A stretch of DNA of 38,692 nucleotides, from contig CACZDN010000009.1 of NCBI GenBank assembly GCA_902779945.1, positions 1 through 38,692 of the forward strand, written 5' to 3'. The stretch is from Oscillospiraceae bacterium (GTDB taxonomy: Bacteria > Bacillota > Clostridia > Oscillospirales > Oscillospiraceae). Position numbers and translations under genes: made by a program. Positions 16,019 to 24,417 of this stretch are shown one piece after another; the stretch's first letter is position 1, and each line of letters opens with the position of its first letter. The notes beneath the pieces were generated by a model. It was not told the origin of the DNA. It was given only the letters and a program-made list of their open reading frames with translations, and searched no databases.

Positions 16019-17335
16019 TCACTCGGCCACAATGCCGTCTACTCCGTAGTATTTCGCCATGTATACGTTGGGCCAGTCCCCGGGATCATCCGCGTTGAGA
16101 TAGGCGAGCCCCGCCATGGCGCTGTAGCGCGTGCGGGGATAGGGGCGCGGCACATGCACCACGCGCTCACCGTGCGCGGCGCAGTCCAGGATCAGCTCTT
16201 CATTGTATTGGAGCAGATAGTGTGTATCGCGGATATCGGCAAGCCCCGGCACGCAGCAGCACGCCATGACCGCGACCGAGACGCAGGAGGCGAGGATCAG
16301 CGCGTTTCGCCCGGGCAGATCATAGAGCCCCGCAAGCAGCACCGCGTCCGCCGCGACGAGCAGCACGAGCCCGATGTGCATACTGCGCCCCGCGCAGTAG
16401 AGGGCGAAGCTCAGCACGAAGTGCCCGGCAAGCGAGCCGAAGATCAGCACGAGCGACAAAAGCCGGGGCCTGAGCCCGACGCCGCGGCGGAGGGCCAGGG
16501 CGTAGAGGAGCGCAAAGACAAGCAGCAGCGGCCAGAAGCGCAGATACTGCCGCCCGGTCTCAAGGAAGTTTGAAAACAGCACGCGAAGGTTCAGCTCGGC
16601 AGCTTTGTTCACGGTCTCCGCCGGGGCCGCCATCATATAGGCAAAGCCCAGAAGCAGCACAAAGAGCGCGAAGAGCTTCCAGGGCGCGGGACGCCGTTTG
16701 AAATACACCAGCTCACAGAGCGCGAAGGCGAGCCAGATCGCGGTCATTGCGACCGTGCCGTTTTCCGAGTACGCGCCCACAGGGAAGGAAAACAGCACAT
16801 ACAAAACCCGCAGAGCAGGCCCCGGCTCTGCGCCGTCCCGGAAGCTCCGCGCGAGCGGCAGGAGCCACAGAAGACAAAACACCCCGCACCATAGATAGTT
16901 GACCGAGCCCGTAAGCCACAGAAACACCTGCCCGAAATCCGGCTGGAAGGCCCAGAAGGAGAAAAACGCCAGCGCCGTGAGAACGGGATTTGAAAGCCCC
17001 CTCCCGACGGACAGCCGGTGGATGAGCCACACGAGCAGCACGAAAAACAGAGAATTGACGGCGTCGAAAATTCCCTTCGGCAGAAGGAGGAAGAGCTGCA
17101 CCAGAAAGTGCGGCACGACGCGCCCGTTCATGATATGACGGTGGGCCGCCATGGAGGGAAAAATCTCCAGGACGGAGCGGATGCGGCTGTTGTCCGCGTA
17201 ACTGAAGCAGTAGCGGTAATCATCTGCCACAAGATCCGTCAGCCGGTTGCAGAGGAGCATCAGGCCGAAAATGCACAGGCACACGAAGGCGAGCAGGAGC
17301 CGGGAGCGGCTGAGTGTGCACAGCTTCTTTTTCAC
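16019..17335 (-). CDS. Polytopic membrane protein, DUF6056-like
   Basis: A 438-residue integral membrane protein with about ten or more hydrophobic helices. After the first helix comes VADDYRYCF, an acidic pair in the first extracytoplasmic loop. Such an acidic pair is typical of GT-C glycosyltransferases and of the DUF6056 family, which I think this belongs to. A glycan or lipid-linked sugar transfer role would suit its place between two YdcF genes and behind a SEDS/PBP pair, but this is inference. Spacing to the upstream ydcF gene is nine bases. Confidence 0.7.
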   Translation of the reverse strand: MKKKLCTLSRSRLLLAFVCLCIFGLMLLCNRLTDLVADDYRYCFSYADNSRIRSVLEIFPSMAAHRHIMNGRVVPHFLVQLFLLLPKGIFDAVNSLFFVLLVWLIHRLSVGRGLSNPVLTALAFFSFWAFQPDFGQVFLWLTGSVNYLWCGVFCLLWLLPLARSFRDGAEPGPALRVLYVLFSFPVGAYSENGTVAMTAIWLAFALCELVYFKRRPAPWKLFALFVLLLGFAYMMAAPAETVNKAAELNLRVLFSNFLETGRQYLRFWPLLLVFALLYALALRRGVGLRPRLLSLVLIFGSLAGHFVLSFALYCAGRSMHIGLVLLVAADAVLLAGLYDLPGRNALILASCVSVAVMACCCVPGLADIRDTHYLLQYNEELILDCAAHGERVVHVPRPYPRTRYSAMAGLAYLNADDPGDWPNVYMAKYYGVDGIVAE

Positions 17336-17344
17336 AGCCTCACC

Positions 17345-18091
17345 TCAGTTCCCGAAGACCCACAGGTGGGTCACGCCGAAGGCCTCGCGGATAAAGTAGT
17401 TGAGCATGACGAAGAAGTAGCCCCAGGGCGCCGCGACGCCCGCCGCGTCCGACACGCCGAGAGAACGCGCCATGAGCTTTGCACGGTAGAGGTGGTAGGC
17501 GCTCGACACAATGGCAATCTTGCCCTCCGGCTCGTCCCCGCGGGAGCGGATGATGTCGAAGGAGAATTGCAGGTTTTCGAGCGTGGAGGTAGCCCTGGGC
17601 TCGGTCAAAATGCGCTCCGGCGCGACGCCGTGCCGCGTCAGCCAGTCGTACATGGCCTGCGCCTCGGTAATCTTCTCGCCGGCCCCCATGCCGCCGGTGA
17701 CGATGGCGACGGAATCGGGGTACGTCTCCAGATACGCGTTCGCGCCCTCGAGGCGCCGCACCAGCGTCAGGGAGGGTTGATCCCCGTAGACTGCCGCGCC
17801 GAGGACGATGAGATAGTCGTGTCCCGGCTCCGCATCCGTGCGGGCGTTTTTGATAATGAAATATTCCACAAAGCAGAAGTAGCAGAATCCAATGCACACC
17901 AGCACCACAAGCGCCCGCCAGAGCGCCGCGGACAGGAAGCGGTGCAGCACCAGCAGCGCTGCGATAAAAAGACAGATATAGCCCCACCAGGCGTAGCCCC
18001 GCAGGGCAAAGCGCAGAACGAGTGCCGCGCCCGTGAGAAGGGCGACCACAGCGCCGAGATGTTTTTGAATGACTTTCCTGATGCTTTTCAT
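17345..18091 (-). CDS. YdcF/DUF218 family protein, two N-terminal helices
   Basis: A 248-residue protein with two or three hydrophobic helices in the first 75 residues and a DUF218 domain. Motifs are YLIVLGAAVYGDQPS, VTGGMGAGEKITEAQAMYDWL, ATSTLENLQF and SSAYHLYRA, the same order as in the gene at 15049. The start overlaps the ABC-F stop by four bases (ATGA), so translation is probably coupled. The two YdcF proteins are paralogues with different membrane anchors. Confidence 0.87.
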   Translation of the reverse strand: MKSIRKVIQKHLGAVVALLTGAALVLRFALRGYAWWGYICLFIAALLVLHRFLSAALWRALVVLVCIGFCYFCFVEYFIIKNARTDAEPGHDYLIVLGAAVYGDQPSLTLVRRLEGANAYLETYPDSVAIVTGGMGAGEKITEAQAMYDWLTRHGVAPERILTEPRATSTLENLQFSFDIIRSRGDEPEGKIAIVSSAYHLYRAKLMARSLGVSDAAGVAAPWGYFFVMLNYFIREAFGVTHLWVFGN

Positions 18092-19965
18092 TCGTTCAGC
18101 GCCTCCCAGCGTTCATACAGCTCCAGCAGAGAGCTTTCCAGCGTTTCCTTCTCGGCACCGATCTCCATGAGCTTCTGGTAGTCGCTGCCGTAGTTTTCAG
18201 CCTCACGGTCGAGCACCGCGATCTTCTCCTCGAGCTTTGCGATCTCGCGTTCGAGCTTCTGGATGGCCTTGTCGTTGTTCTTCGTGCGTTCGGGCCTGCC
18301 CTTTTTCTCCGGAGGCTTTTCCCGTTCACGCTGTTTTTCGAGCTGTGTCGCAAGAGCCTGACGCTCCCGCCAGGCGCGAAATTCCCCGTAGCTGCCGCGA
18401 AAGTCCGTGATCTGCCCGTCGCGAAGCTCCCAAACGCGGGTCGCGAACTTCTCGATGAAATAGCGGTCATGGGAAACAAAGAGCAAAGTCTGCTCATAAT
18501 CCGACAGCGCGTCCTCCATCCACTCACGGCTCGCGATGTCGAGATGGTTCGTCGGCTCGTCCAGGATCAGAAAGTTGATGTCGCCGCCCATGAGCATACA
18601 CAGGCGCAGACGGCTCTTCTCGCCGCCGGAGAGCGCGCCGACGGGGGTCAGCACGTCCTCACCCCGGAAGCCGAAGGCAGCGAGACGGTCCCGCGCCTGC
18701 TGGGGCTCACAGCGGCAGTCGTAGAGCATGGTGTCGAGCGCGGAGCGCCTCTCGTCGGAAAAGCCGACCAGCTGCGGCAGATAGGCCGTGCGCACCGTGG
18801 GGCCGAGATAAAGCCAGCCACGGTCCGGCTTTTCCAGATTCATGATGAGCTTGACGAGCGTGGACTTGCCGGTCCCATTGTCGCCGACAAGGGCGATGCG
18901 CTCTCCGCCGGTGACCAGCATGTCGAGCCCCGAGAAAAGCGTCCGGTCTCCGTAGGACTTCTCAACACCGTCCAGGACCAGCACCTCGTCCCCGACAAAT
19001 TCACGCTCTCTGAATTTGACATTGAGCTTGCGCTGCCGGGTGGGCTTCTCGCTGCGGCTGAGCTTTTCAATACGCTTTTCCATGGAGAAGGCCCGCTTGT
19101 GCAGCTTGTCGTTGCCCATGAAGGCCCAGAGATGCATCTGCTCCGCGGCGCGAGTGAGCTGCTCGATCTTGGCCTGGTCGCGCTCGTACTTCTTCAGCTT
19201 CTCCTCAAAGCGGTGCTGCCGTTCCTCCACATAGAAGCTGTAGTTGCCGCTGTAAAACTCGGCCTTGCCCTCGTTGATCTCGATGCAGCGTTGGACCACC
19301 CGATCGAGGAAATAGCGGTCATGGCTGATGGCGAGGACCGTGCCCTTGAAGCGCAGCAGATAGTCCTCCAGCCATTCGGTCGCGTGGAGGTCAAGATGAT
19401 TCGTTGGCTCGTCCAGCAGCAGGATGTCCGTATCCTCGAGGATGAGGCGCGCGAGGTTGACGCGGGTCTTCTCCCCGCCGGAGAGGGAGGCAAAGTCCTG
19501 GGCCATCATGGCGGGCGGGATGTCCAGTCCGTTTGCGACCCTTGCCCTGTCCACGTCCATCTCATAGCCGCCGAGACGGCGGAAATCCTCCTGCAGTCTG
19601 TCGTACTCCCGCAGAAGGGCGGGGGATTGGTCGCGCTCCATGCGCTCGGTCAGCTCGTCCAGCCGTTCGCTGATTTTGTACAGGCGGCGGTGAGCATCCT
19701 TGAGGACCATTTCGGTCGTCCAGCCCTCGGGGTAGACCGGGATCTGGGATATGAGGCCGAGGCGCTTGCCCGGCGCGACGGCGATTTCCCCGTCGTCGGC
19801 GCGCAGCTCGCCCGTCAGGATGCGAAAGAGCGTGGTTTTCCCGCAGCCGTTGTGGCCGAGAATGCCGACGCGCTCCCCCTCGGTCACGGTGAAGGAGAGC
19901 CCGTCCAGCACGTTGCTGCCGACCTCAAAGGATTTTATAAGATTGTTGACGGAGAGATCAGTCAT
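18088..19965 (-). CDS. ABC-F family ATPase
   Basis: A soluble 625-residue protein with two ABC domains in tandem and no transmembrane part, the layout of ABC-F ribosome-associated factors. The Walker A motifs are GHNGCGKTT (about 35-43) and GDNGTGKST. The signatures are LSGGEKTR and LSGGEKSR, and both LLDEPTNHLD-type Walker B motifs are present. A charged linker lies between the domains, and a lysine/glutamate-rich coiled coil occupies the last 80 residues. Family members adjust translation or confer resistance to ribosome antibiotics. The length and C-terminal coiled coil look more like the housekeeping Uup/YdiF-type subgroups than an antibiotic-resistance protein, but this cannot be settled by eye. 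Confidence 0.92.
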   Translation of the reverse strand: MTDLSVNNLIKSFEVGSNVLDGLSFTVTEGERVGILGHNGCGKTTLFRILTGELRADDGEIAVAPGKRLGLISQIPVYPEGWTTEMVLKDAHRRLYKISERLDELTERMERDQSPALLREYDRLQEDFRRLGGYEMDVDRARVANGLDIPPAMMAQDFASLSGGEKTRVNLARLILEDTDILLLDEPTNHLDLHATEWLEDYLLRFKGTVLAISHDRYFLDRVVQRCIEINEGKAEFYSGNYSFYVEERQHRFEEKLKKYERDQAKIEQLTRAAEQMHLWAFMGNDKLHKRAFSMEKRIEKLSRSEKPTRQRKLNVKFREREFVGDEVLVLDGVEKSYGDRTLFSGLDMLVTGGERIALVGDNGTGKSTLVKLIMNLEKPDRGWLYLGPTVRTAYLPQLVGFSDERRSALDTMLYDCRCEPQQARDRLAAFGFRGEDVLTPVGALSGGEKSRLRLCMLMGGDINFLILDEPTNHLDIASREWMEDALSDYEQTLLFVSHDRYFIEKFATRVWELRDGQITDFRGSYGEFRAWRERQALATQLEKQREREKPPEKKGRPERTKNNDKAIQKLEREIAKLEEKIAVLDREAENYGSDYQKLMEIGAEKETLESSLLELYERWEALNE

Positions 19966-19986
19966 GACAATGCGCCCCTTGCGTTC

Positions 19987-20232
19987 TTATTCGCTGACGG
20001 TCCAGCCGTCGCTGCTCATGTCCAGGATCTGCGGGAACCTGGCGAGCTTGCCCTGGTTGTAGCTCACCCGGACGTCGGCCTTTGACTGTTTGCCGTCGTC
20101 TCCGGTGATCGTGAAGGTGACGGTCATGCGGTGCTGGCCCTCCTTCAAAATCCCATGCTGCTTTACGATGCGAAGGCCGGACTTGAGAAGTTCCTGCATC
20201 GTCCCCATTTTCAAAAGCTGCATAATAAACAT
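19987..20232 (-). CDS. Small protein of unknown function
   Basis: About 81 residues if translation starts at the ATG at 20232 (MFIMQLLKMG); a TTG further up at 20280 is possible. It has an amphipathic N-terminus followed by a beta-rich part with VTFTITGDDGKQ. No signal peptide or known motif was recognised. It sits between the PBP and ABC-F genes with a 21-base gap to the latter. A GGAAAGAGAGAG stretch upstream is a weak ribosome site. Confidence 0.55.
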   Translation of the reverse strand: MFIMQLLKMGTMQELLKSGLRIVKQHGILKEGQHRMTVTFTITGDDGKQSKADVRVSYNQGKLARFPQILDMSSDGWTVSE

Positions 20233-20295
20233 TTTTCTCTCTCTTTCCGCGCGGCGGAAGCCGTCCGCGTTTCTTTTCAATATTTGAAGACTGAC

Positions 20296-21606
20296 TCACA
20301 TGTTCTTCACTGCCCACTGCAAAACCTCGTTCGTGATGCCGCCCGCCTTCGAGAGCCCGAAGCCCCCGCGCTCGATAAGCGTCACGAAGGCGTAGGGGTG
20401 GTCCTCGTCGTCCAGAAAGCCCACGAACCAGGAGTGGGAAGCTCCGTCTCCCAGCTCCGCGGTGCCGGTCTTGGCGCAGATGGGCAGGCCCGGGAAGTTC
20501 ACGTCCGCCTCGTAGTGTGTGACGGCGTTGTTGCGCATCATGCGCTTGAGCCTGTCCGCGGTGTCAGGCTTTACAAGTTGGTTGATCACGGGCGTCTCGT
20601 CCGGGAGAAAATGCGGCTCGATGAGTACGCCGCCGTTTGCGATCGCGCAGAGGAAGCGCAGCATGGAGTAGGGGACCATCATATCGGTCGACTGCCCGAT
20701 GCCGGACCAGCCGGTCTCCGGGTCGCCGACGAATTCGAGCGGGTAGCTGCCCTTCGCCGTAGGGAGGCCGCTCAGACTGTGGCCGTCGAGAAAGCCGTAG
20801 TCCCGCACATACTGGATCAGCGTGTTCTGCCCGAGGTCGACCGCGATCTGCGCGAAGGCCACGTTGCAGGAATTGGCGAGCGCCTGGTCAAAGTTTTGCG
20901 TGTAGTGATTCGCAACGCAAACAAAGGGAACGCCCGCGATCTTATACTCGTCCTCGCAGTACCAGCGCCTGCTGTCAATGTCGGGAATACGCTCGATGGC
21001 GGCGGCGGCGGTGATGAGCTTGAAGATCGACCCCGGCGTGAACGACGCGGAGATACAGCGGTTGATGAACGCGCCGTCGCGCTGTTCGCCGCTGCCGTCC
21101 AGCGGATCGACCGAGGGCGCGGACACCATGCCCAGCATCTCGCCGGTGCGGTAGTTGCACACCAGCATACAGCCGCTGGCCCACTCGCCGATGGCCTCGT
21201 AGATCCGGTTGTTGAGCCGCGCGTCGTAGGTCAGGGTGAGCTGTTTGCTGACGCCTGTGTGCGTTGTGCCGGTCAGGAGGCTGAAGCCCTGGAGATTATC
21301 CCACAGGCGGGAGAGAATGCCGGTGCCGGTCCGCCCCCAGTAGTCGCCGGTGATGTGATAGTTGGCCGCGCGCGTGATGCGGTCCGGGGAGTAAACGCTT
21401 CGCGTCTCATCAAAATAGGCGAGAGTGATGCCGTTGCGGTCCACGATGTGTCCCGTCGCGCCGGAGTTTGCGCGGGAGAAATAGAGCGCCCAGTCCTCTC
21501 CGTGCTCCACGTAGCGCGACACATATACGCCCATGCCCCAGACGACAAAGGCGGCGATCAGGAGCACGGCGAAGGCGCGGTTCGTTATTTTTCTCGTGGC
21601 TGCCAC
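20296..21606 (-). CDS. Class B penicillin-binding protein (transpeptidase)
   Basis: A 436-residue membrane-anchored D,D-transpeptidase that cross-links peptidoglycan. One N-terminal helix (about 11-30) is followed by a short dimerisation/pedestal region and the transpeptidase domain. Catalytic motifs are SIFK (S193, K196), SCN (246-248) and KTGT (379-382). It is shorter than typical PBP2/FtsI, more like the PbpA type that partners RodA homologues. The frame overlaps the upstream SEDS gene by 22 bases, a usual SEDS:bPBP pairing. The GTG at 21606 is only one base from GGGAGG; an ACG at 21597, ten bases away, would give MRKITNRAFAVLL and may be the true start. Confidence 0.93.
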   Translation of the reverse strand: MAATRKITNRAFAVLLIAAFVVWGMGVYVSRYVEHGEDWALYFSRANSGATGHIVDRNGITLAYFDETRSVYSPDRITRAANYHITGDYWGRTGTGILSRLWDNLQGFSLLTGTTHTGVSKQLTLTYDARLNNRIYEAIGEWASGCMLVCNYRTGEMLGMVSAPSVDPLDGSGEQRDGAFINRCISASFTPGSIFKLITAAAAIERIPDIDSRRWYCEDEYKIAGVPFVCVANHYTQNFDQALANSCNVAFAQIAVDLGQNTLIQYVRDYGFLDGHSLSGLPTAKGSYPLEFVGDPETGWSGIGQSTDMMVPYSMLRFLCAIANGGVLIEPHFLPDETPVINQLVKPDTADRLKRMMRNNAVTHYEADVNFPGLPICAKTGTAELGDGASHSWFVGFLDDEDHPYAFVTLIERGGFGLSKAGGITNEVLQWAVKNM

Positions 21607-23315
21607 ACCTCCCAGTCGGAGAGATCCTCCTGCGCGTCCGTGTCCTGCGTCGCCGGGCGCACGGCAAAGCTCGCCTCCCGGCGGTTGTCGGCGCTCTTGA
21701 TAAAGGCCATCAGCATCCAGCAGGAGAGGAGCGAGGTGCCGCCGCGGGACACAAACGGAAACGTCACGCCCGTAAACGGCAGAATGTCCAGCGAGCCGAA
21801 CACGTTCATCGCAAGCTGCGCCAAAAGCATACTCATGGCGGCGCAGGCCGCGATGGAATAATACGCGGAGCGGCCGTTTCGCGCGGTGCGCACCGCAAAG
21901 AGAGCGAGGACCAGCATGGCCGCGACCATGATCACGCCGATGATGAGGCCCTGCTCCTCACATACGACAGCAAAGACCATGTCGGTGTTCGCCGCAAAAA
22001 TGTCCTTGAGCCAGCCTGAGCCCGCGCCCTTGCCGTAGAGCCCGCCCGAGGCAGCTGCAGACATGGCGCGCGACTGCTGGAAGCCCTTGCCGTAGACGTC
22101 CTCCCAGACGTGGCCCCAGGTGGCGAAGCGATTGGCGATATAGGGCTTGACGGTCACGGCGAGAAAGCCCGCGAGGCCGGCCCCCGTCACCGCCAGCAGC
22201 ACCGTGGCGATGGAGCCGGAGCGGAGATAGGAGATCACGAGAAAGGTAATAAAGAAGATGAGCGCGGTGCCGAAATCGCCGATCAGCGCCAGAGACACGA
22301 CGCAGAACGCGGAGAACATGATGAACATGCGCAGGTTCCGCCGGCTGAAGAGCTTGTCGAGCGTGGACGCGCCGACGTAGATATAGCCGACCTTCACAAG
22401 CTCCGACGGCTGAATCGACAGCCCGCCGACCATCAGCCAGTTCCGTGCGCCGAGCACGGCGTCACTGAATGCGATGTTCACAAACAGCAGCATCACAGAC
22501 CCGATCACGACGAGTGAGCGCGCCGCCATCGTGCGCTCCAGATCCCGCAGCCACCAGCCGAGCAGCGCGAAGAGCACCACCGCCGAGATGGTCAGAAAAA
22601 GCTGCTTGAGCAGATCCTCCGGTGCGGAGGTGGCGGCGACGGACATGCCGAGAGACGTGAGATAGAAGGCCAGTGTCTCGATCTCAAAGCCGGAGCGGTT
22701 GATAAAGCGCATGAAGTGATAGCAGCTCCACTCCAGCGCGATGAGCGCCGTAAAGGCCAGTGTGACTGCGAGGAGGTTTTTCTCCCGCGGTGACAGCGTA
22801 TGCTGCAAAAGAAGGGCGAGCTGGAACACCGTCAGCTCCAGCAGAGTCCCGGCAGGGGAGACGCCGTGCCCGGCCCGCGCGCGCTTAGAGTCGAGCTTTT
22901 CGCGCTTTTCCGGCGTCGCGGCGCGAAAGCGCAGTTTTTCTCCGCCGATGTTGATAACGTCGCCCGTCTCCACCGGAAGGCCCTGCGCGCCGGCCTGGGC
23001 GTTCTGAATCCAGACGCCGTGCCTTGAGAAAATGTCATAAACGCGCCAGCGTCCGCTGCCGCCTCGGCGAAGGACCGCGTGCGCGCGGCTCACGCCCGGG
23101 GAGATCACGCGCACGTCCGCGCTCAGAGAGCGGCCGATCAGGTTTTCCCAGTGCGTGAGGGGATAGGTCTCCCCGTTGTAGCGCAGGTAGCCCCAGATCT
23201 CCGGCTCCACATGCTCGGAGAGAAGCGAGCGTATGCAGCGCAGCAGGATCGCGACCGAGATCGCGATGAGCACGTATTTGCTCAGCGCCAGCACATAATC
23301 CGCAAGTCCGCCCGT
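21585..23315 (-). CDS. FHA-SEDS fusion: RodA/FtsW/SpoVE-type glycosyltransferase
   Basis: The C-terminal part is a SEDS peptidoglycan polymerase with about ten helices and the motifs IQPSELVKVG, LIGDFGTAL, GSGWLKDIF and FPFVSRGGTSLL. In front of it lie a transmembrane helix and an FHA phosphothreonine-binding domain containing LIGRSLSADV, SRAHAVL and GVWIQN. FHA binding to a phosphorylated partner could switch the enzyme, as separate FHA proteins do beside rodA/pbpA in actinobacteria. The reading frame is open to 23462. I place the start at an ACG (23315), the only in-frame codon at optimal distance (seven bases) from GGGAGG. The nearest standard candidates are GTG 23294 and ATG 23444, neither with a ribosome site. 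Start confidence is low, product confidence high. Confidence 0.88.
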   Translation of the reverse strand, partial: TGGLADYVLALSKYVLIAISVAILLRCIRSLLSEHVEPEIWGYLRYNGETYPLTHWENLIGRSLSADVRVISPGVSRAHAVLRRGGSGRWRVYDIFSRHGVWIQNAQAGAQGLPVETGDVINIGGEKLRFRAATPEKREKLDSKRARAGHGVSPAGTLLELTVFQLALLLQHTLSPREKNLLAVTLAFTALIALEWSCYHFMRFINRSGFEIETLAFYLTSLGMSVAATSAPEDLLKQLFLTISAVVLFALLGWWLRDLERTMAARSLVVIGSVMLLFVNIAFSDAVLGARNWLMVGGLSIQPSELVKVGYIYVGASTLDKLFSRRNLRMFIMFSAFCVVSLALIGDFGTALIFFITFLVISYLRSGSIATVLLAVTGAGLAGFLAVTVKPYIANRFATWGHVWEDVYGKGFQQSRAMSAAASGGLYGKGAGSGWLKDIFAANTDMVFAVVCEEQGLIIGVIMVAAMLVLALFAVRTARNGRSAYYSIAACAAMSMLLAQLAMNVFGSLDILPFTGVTFPFVSRGGTSLLSCWMLMAFIKSADNRREASFAVRPATQDTDAQEDLSDWEVWQPREK

Positions 23316-23360
23316 ACGATCGCCTCCCTTCTCATTCTTTTCAAGCGAAAAACAAAATAC

Positions 23361-23415
23361 CGCGTCATCCCGGGGTGCAGGGCGCAATCGACTTCGCTGC
23401 GCTCGGGATGACAGG
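23361..23415. repeat. Palindromic repeat in the FHA-SEDS leader
   Basis: Arms GTCATCCCG (23364-23372) and CGGGATGAC (23404-23412). On the minus strand it begins CCTGTCATCCCGAGCGCAGCG, the widespread dispersed bacterial repeat and a relative of the elements at 2151 and 11821. It lies between the promoter and the likely start of the FHA-SEDS gene and will be transcribed as a leader hairpin. Confidence 0.7.
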
Positions 23416-23471
23416 CTGTCAGACAATGACAGTCCCGCCTTCATGCGGCTGCGGAACCGCAAAACAAAGAT

Positions 23472-23501
23472 ATTATATCACAAGCCTGCCCGTATTGACA
23501 A
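23472..23501 (-). promoter_or_regulatory. Promoter of the FHA-SEDS/PBP cluster
   Basis: On the minus strand, TTGTCA (23501-23496) and TATAAT (23477-23472) are 18 bases apart, with an extended TGA before the -10. Its -35 overlaps the -35 of the divergent plus-strand promoter. Transcription would start near 23465, giving a leader of about 150 bases if the ACG start is right. Confidence 0.6.
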
Positions 23502-23523
23502 CCGTGCCCGCGTCAATTAAAAT
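23495..23523 (+). promoter_or_regulatory. Consensus promoter of the NusG-II gene
   Basis: TTGACA (23495-23500) and TAAAAT (23518-23523) are 17 bases apart. The predicted start site (about 23530) is only a few bases before the ATG at 23533, so the transcript would be nearly leaderless. Confidence 0.6.
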
Positions 23524-23532
23524 AGATGGGCC

Positions 23533-23889
23533 ATGAAGAAACAGAATATGTTTTGGCTTTTGCTGTTTGCTGTGCTTGTCGCCGGCGGGCTGCTGCTGTT
23601 TTTTTCGCGCGGACACGGGGAAGGAACGGTCGCCGTCGTCTCTGTCAATGGAGAGGAACTGGAAAGGATAGATCTCTCAAAAGTCAGAAGGGCGTATGAT
23701 CTGGATATCTCCACGGAATACGGACACAATACCGTCCATGTGGAAAACGGCGCGATCTCGGTGACACAGGCAGACTGTCCCGATCAAATCTGCGTAGCCC
23801 AGGGAAAGCTCACCGGCAGCGGCATCCCCATCATCTGTATGCCGCACCGGCTTGTGATCGAGATCGAGGGCGGTGATTTGGATGCGTAA
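23533..23889 (+). CDS. NusG domain II-containing membrane-anchored protein
   Basis: A 118-residue protein with one N-terminal hydrophobic helix (about 7-25) and an extracytoplasmic NusG domain II. The family signature is visible as DCPDQICV...GIPIICMPHRLVI, with three cysteines in or near the motif. Function is not known; such proteins are common in Firmicutes, usually next to Gx-type transporter genes and flavin or isoprenoid-related genes. No clear ribosome site precedes the ATG, consistent with a nearly leaderless transcript. The stop overlaps the next gene by eight bases. Confidence 0.85.
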   Translation: MKKQNMFWLLLFAVLVAGGLLLFFSRGHGEGTVAVVSVNGEELERIDLSKVRRAYDLDISTEYGHNTVHVENGAISVTQADCPDQICVAQGKLTGSGIPIICMPHRLVIEIEGGDLDA

Positions 23890-24385
23890 GACAGGAAAGC
23901 TCGCGCTGATGGCGCTTCTGACGGCGATCGCGCTGACGATCTTTGTGATCGAAAACCAGATCCCCGCGCCTGTGCCGGTCCCCGGCGTCAAGCTGGGTCT
24001 TGCCAACATCATAACGCTCATCACCATGAAAATCCTCGGGAAAAAGGAGGCGGGCGCGGTTCTGCTGGTCCGCATCCTGATGGGGGCCGTGTATGCAGGC
24101 AGCCCTTCGACGCTGCTGTTCAGCGCGGCGGGCGGCTTGCTGGCCTTCCTCGTAATGTGCCTTCTCGTCGGCCGCTTTGGGGACGATCAGCTCTGGATCG
24201 TCTCGGCGCTCTCCGGGATCGCGCACAACGCGGGGCAGCTTCTGGCCTGCGTCCTGGTGGTCAAAACCCCCGGCGTCTTCGCCTATGCCCCGATCCTCGC
24301 GGCCTCCGGCATCATCACCGGTGTCTTTACCGGCTTTGCCGCACAGTATTTGCTGCGCGCGCTGAAAAAGACGCGGATCTGGTAA
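23882..24385 (+). CDS. Gx transporter family membrane protein
   Basis: A 167-residue membrane protein with about five hydrophobic helices. Motifs GVKLGLANIITL, GAVLLVRILMGAVYAGS and GIAHNAGQL are those of the Gx transporter family, often annotated as heptaprenyl diphosphate synthase component I and distantly like ECF transporter S components. The ATG at 23882 overlaps the NusG-II stop and has GAGGG about 11 bases upstream. The pairing with a NusG-II gene is conserved in Firmicutes; the substrate is unknown. Confidence 0.82.
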   Translation: MRKTGKLALMALLTAIALTIFVIENQIPAPVPVPGVKLGLANIITLITMKILGKKEAGAVLLVRILMGAVYAGSPSTLLFSAAGGLLAFLVMCLLVGRFGDDQLWIVSALSGIAHNAGQLLACVLVVKTPGVFAYAPILAASGIITGVFTGFAAQYLLRALKKTRIW

Positions 24386-24417
24386 TGACTATTTATAAAA
24401 AAGGAGAATACACGACC

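Noticed and set aside
18088-19965. ABC-F gene as an antibiotic-resistance determinant
   Set aside because: The length and C-terminal coiled coil fit housekeeping subgroups, and its neighbours are envelope genes; resistance cannot be claimed.
18469-20085. 538-codon open frame on the plus strand
   Set aside because: It is antisense to the ABC-F gene, with no family match and no ribosome site.
20131-21861. 576-codon open frame on the plus strand
   Set aside because: It is antisense to the PBP/SEDS overlap and lacks any domain or start signal.
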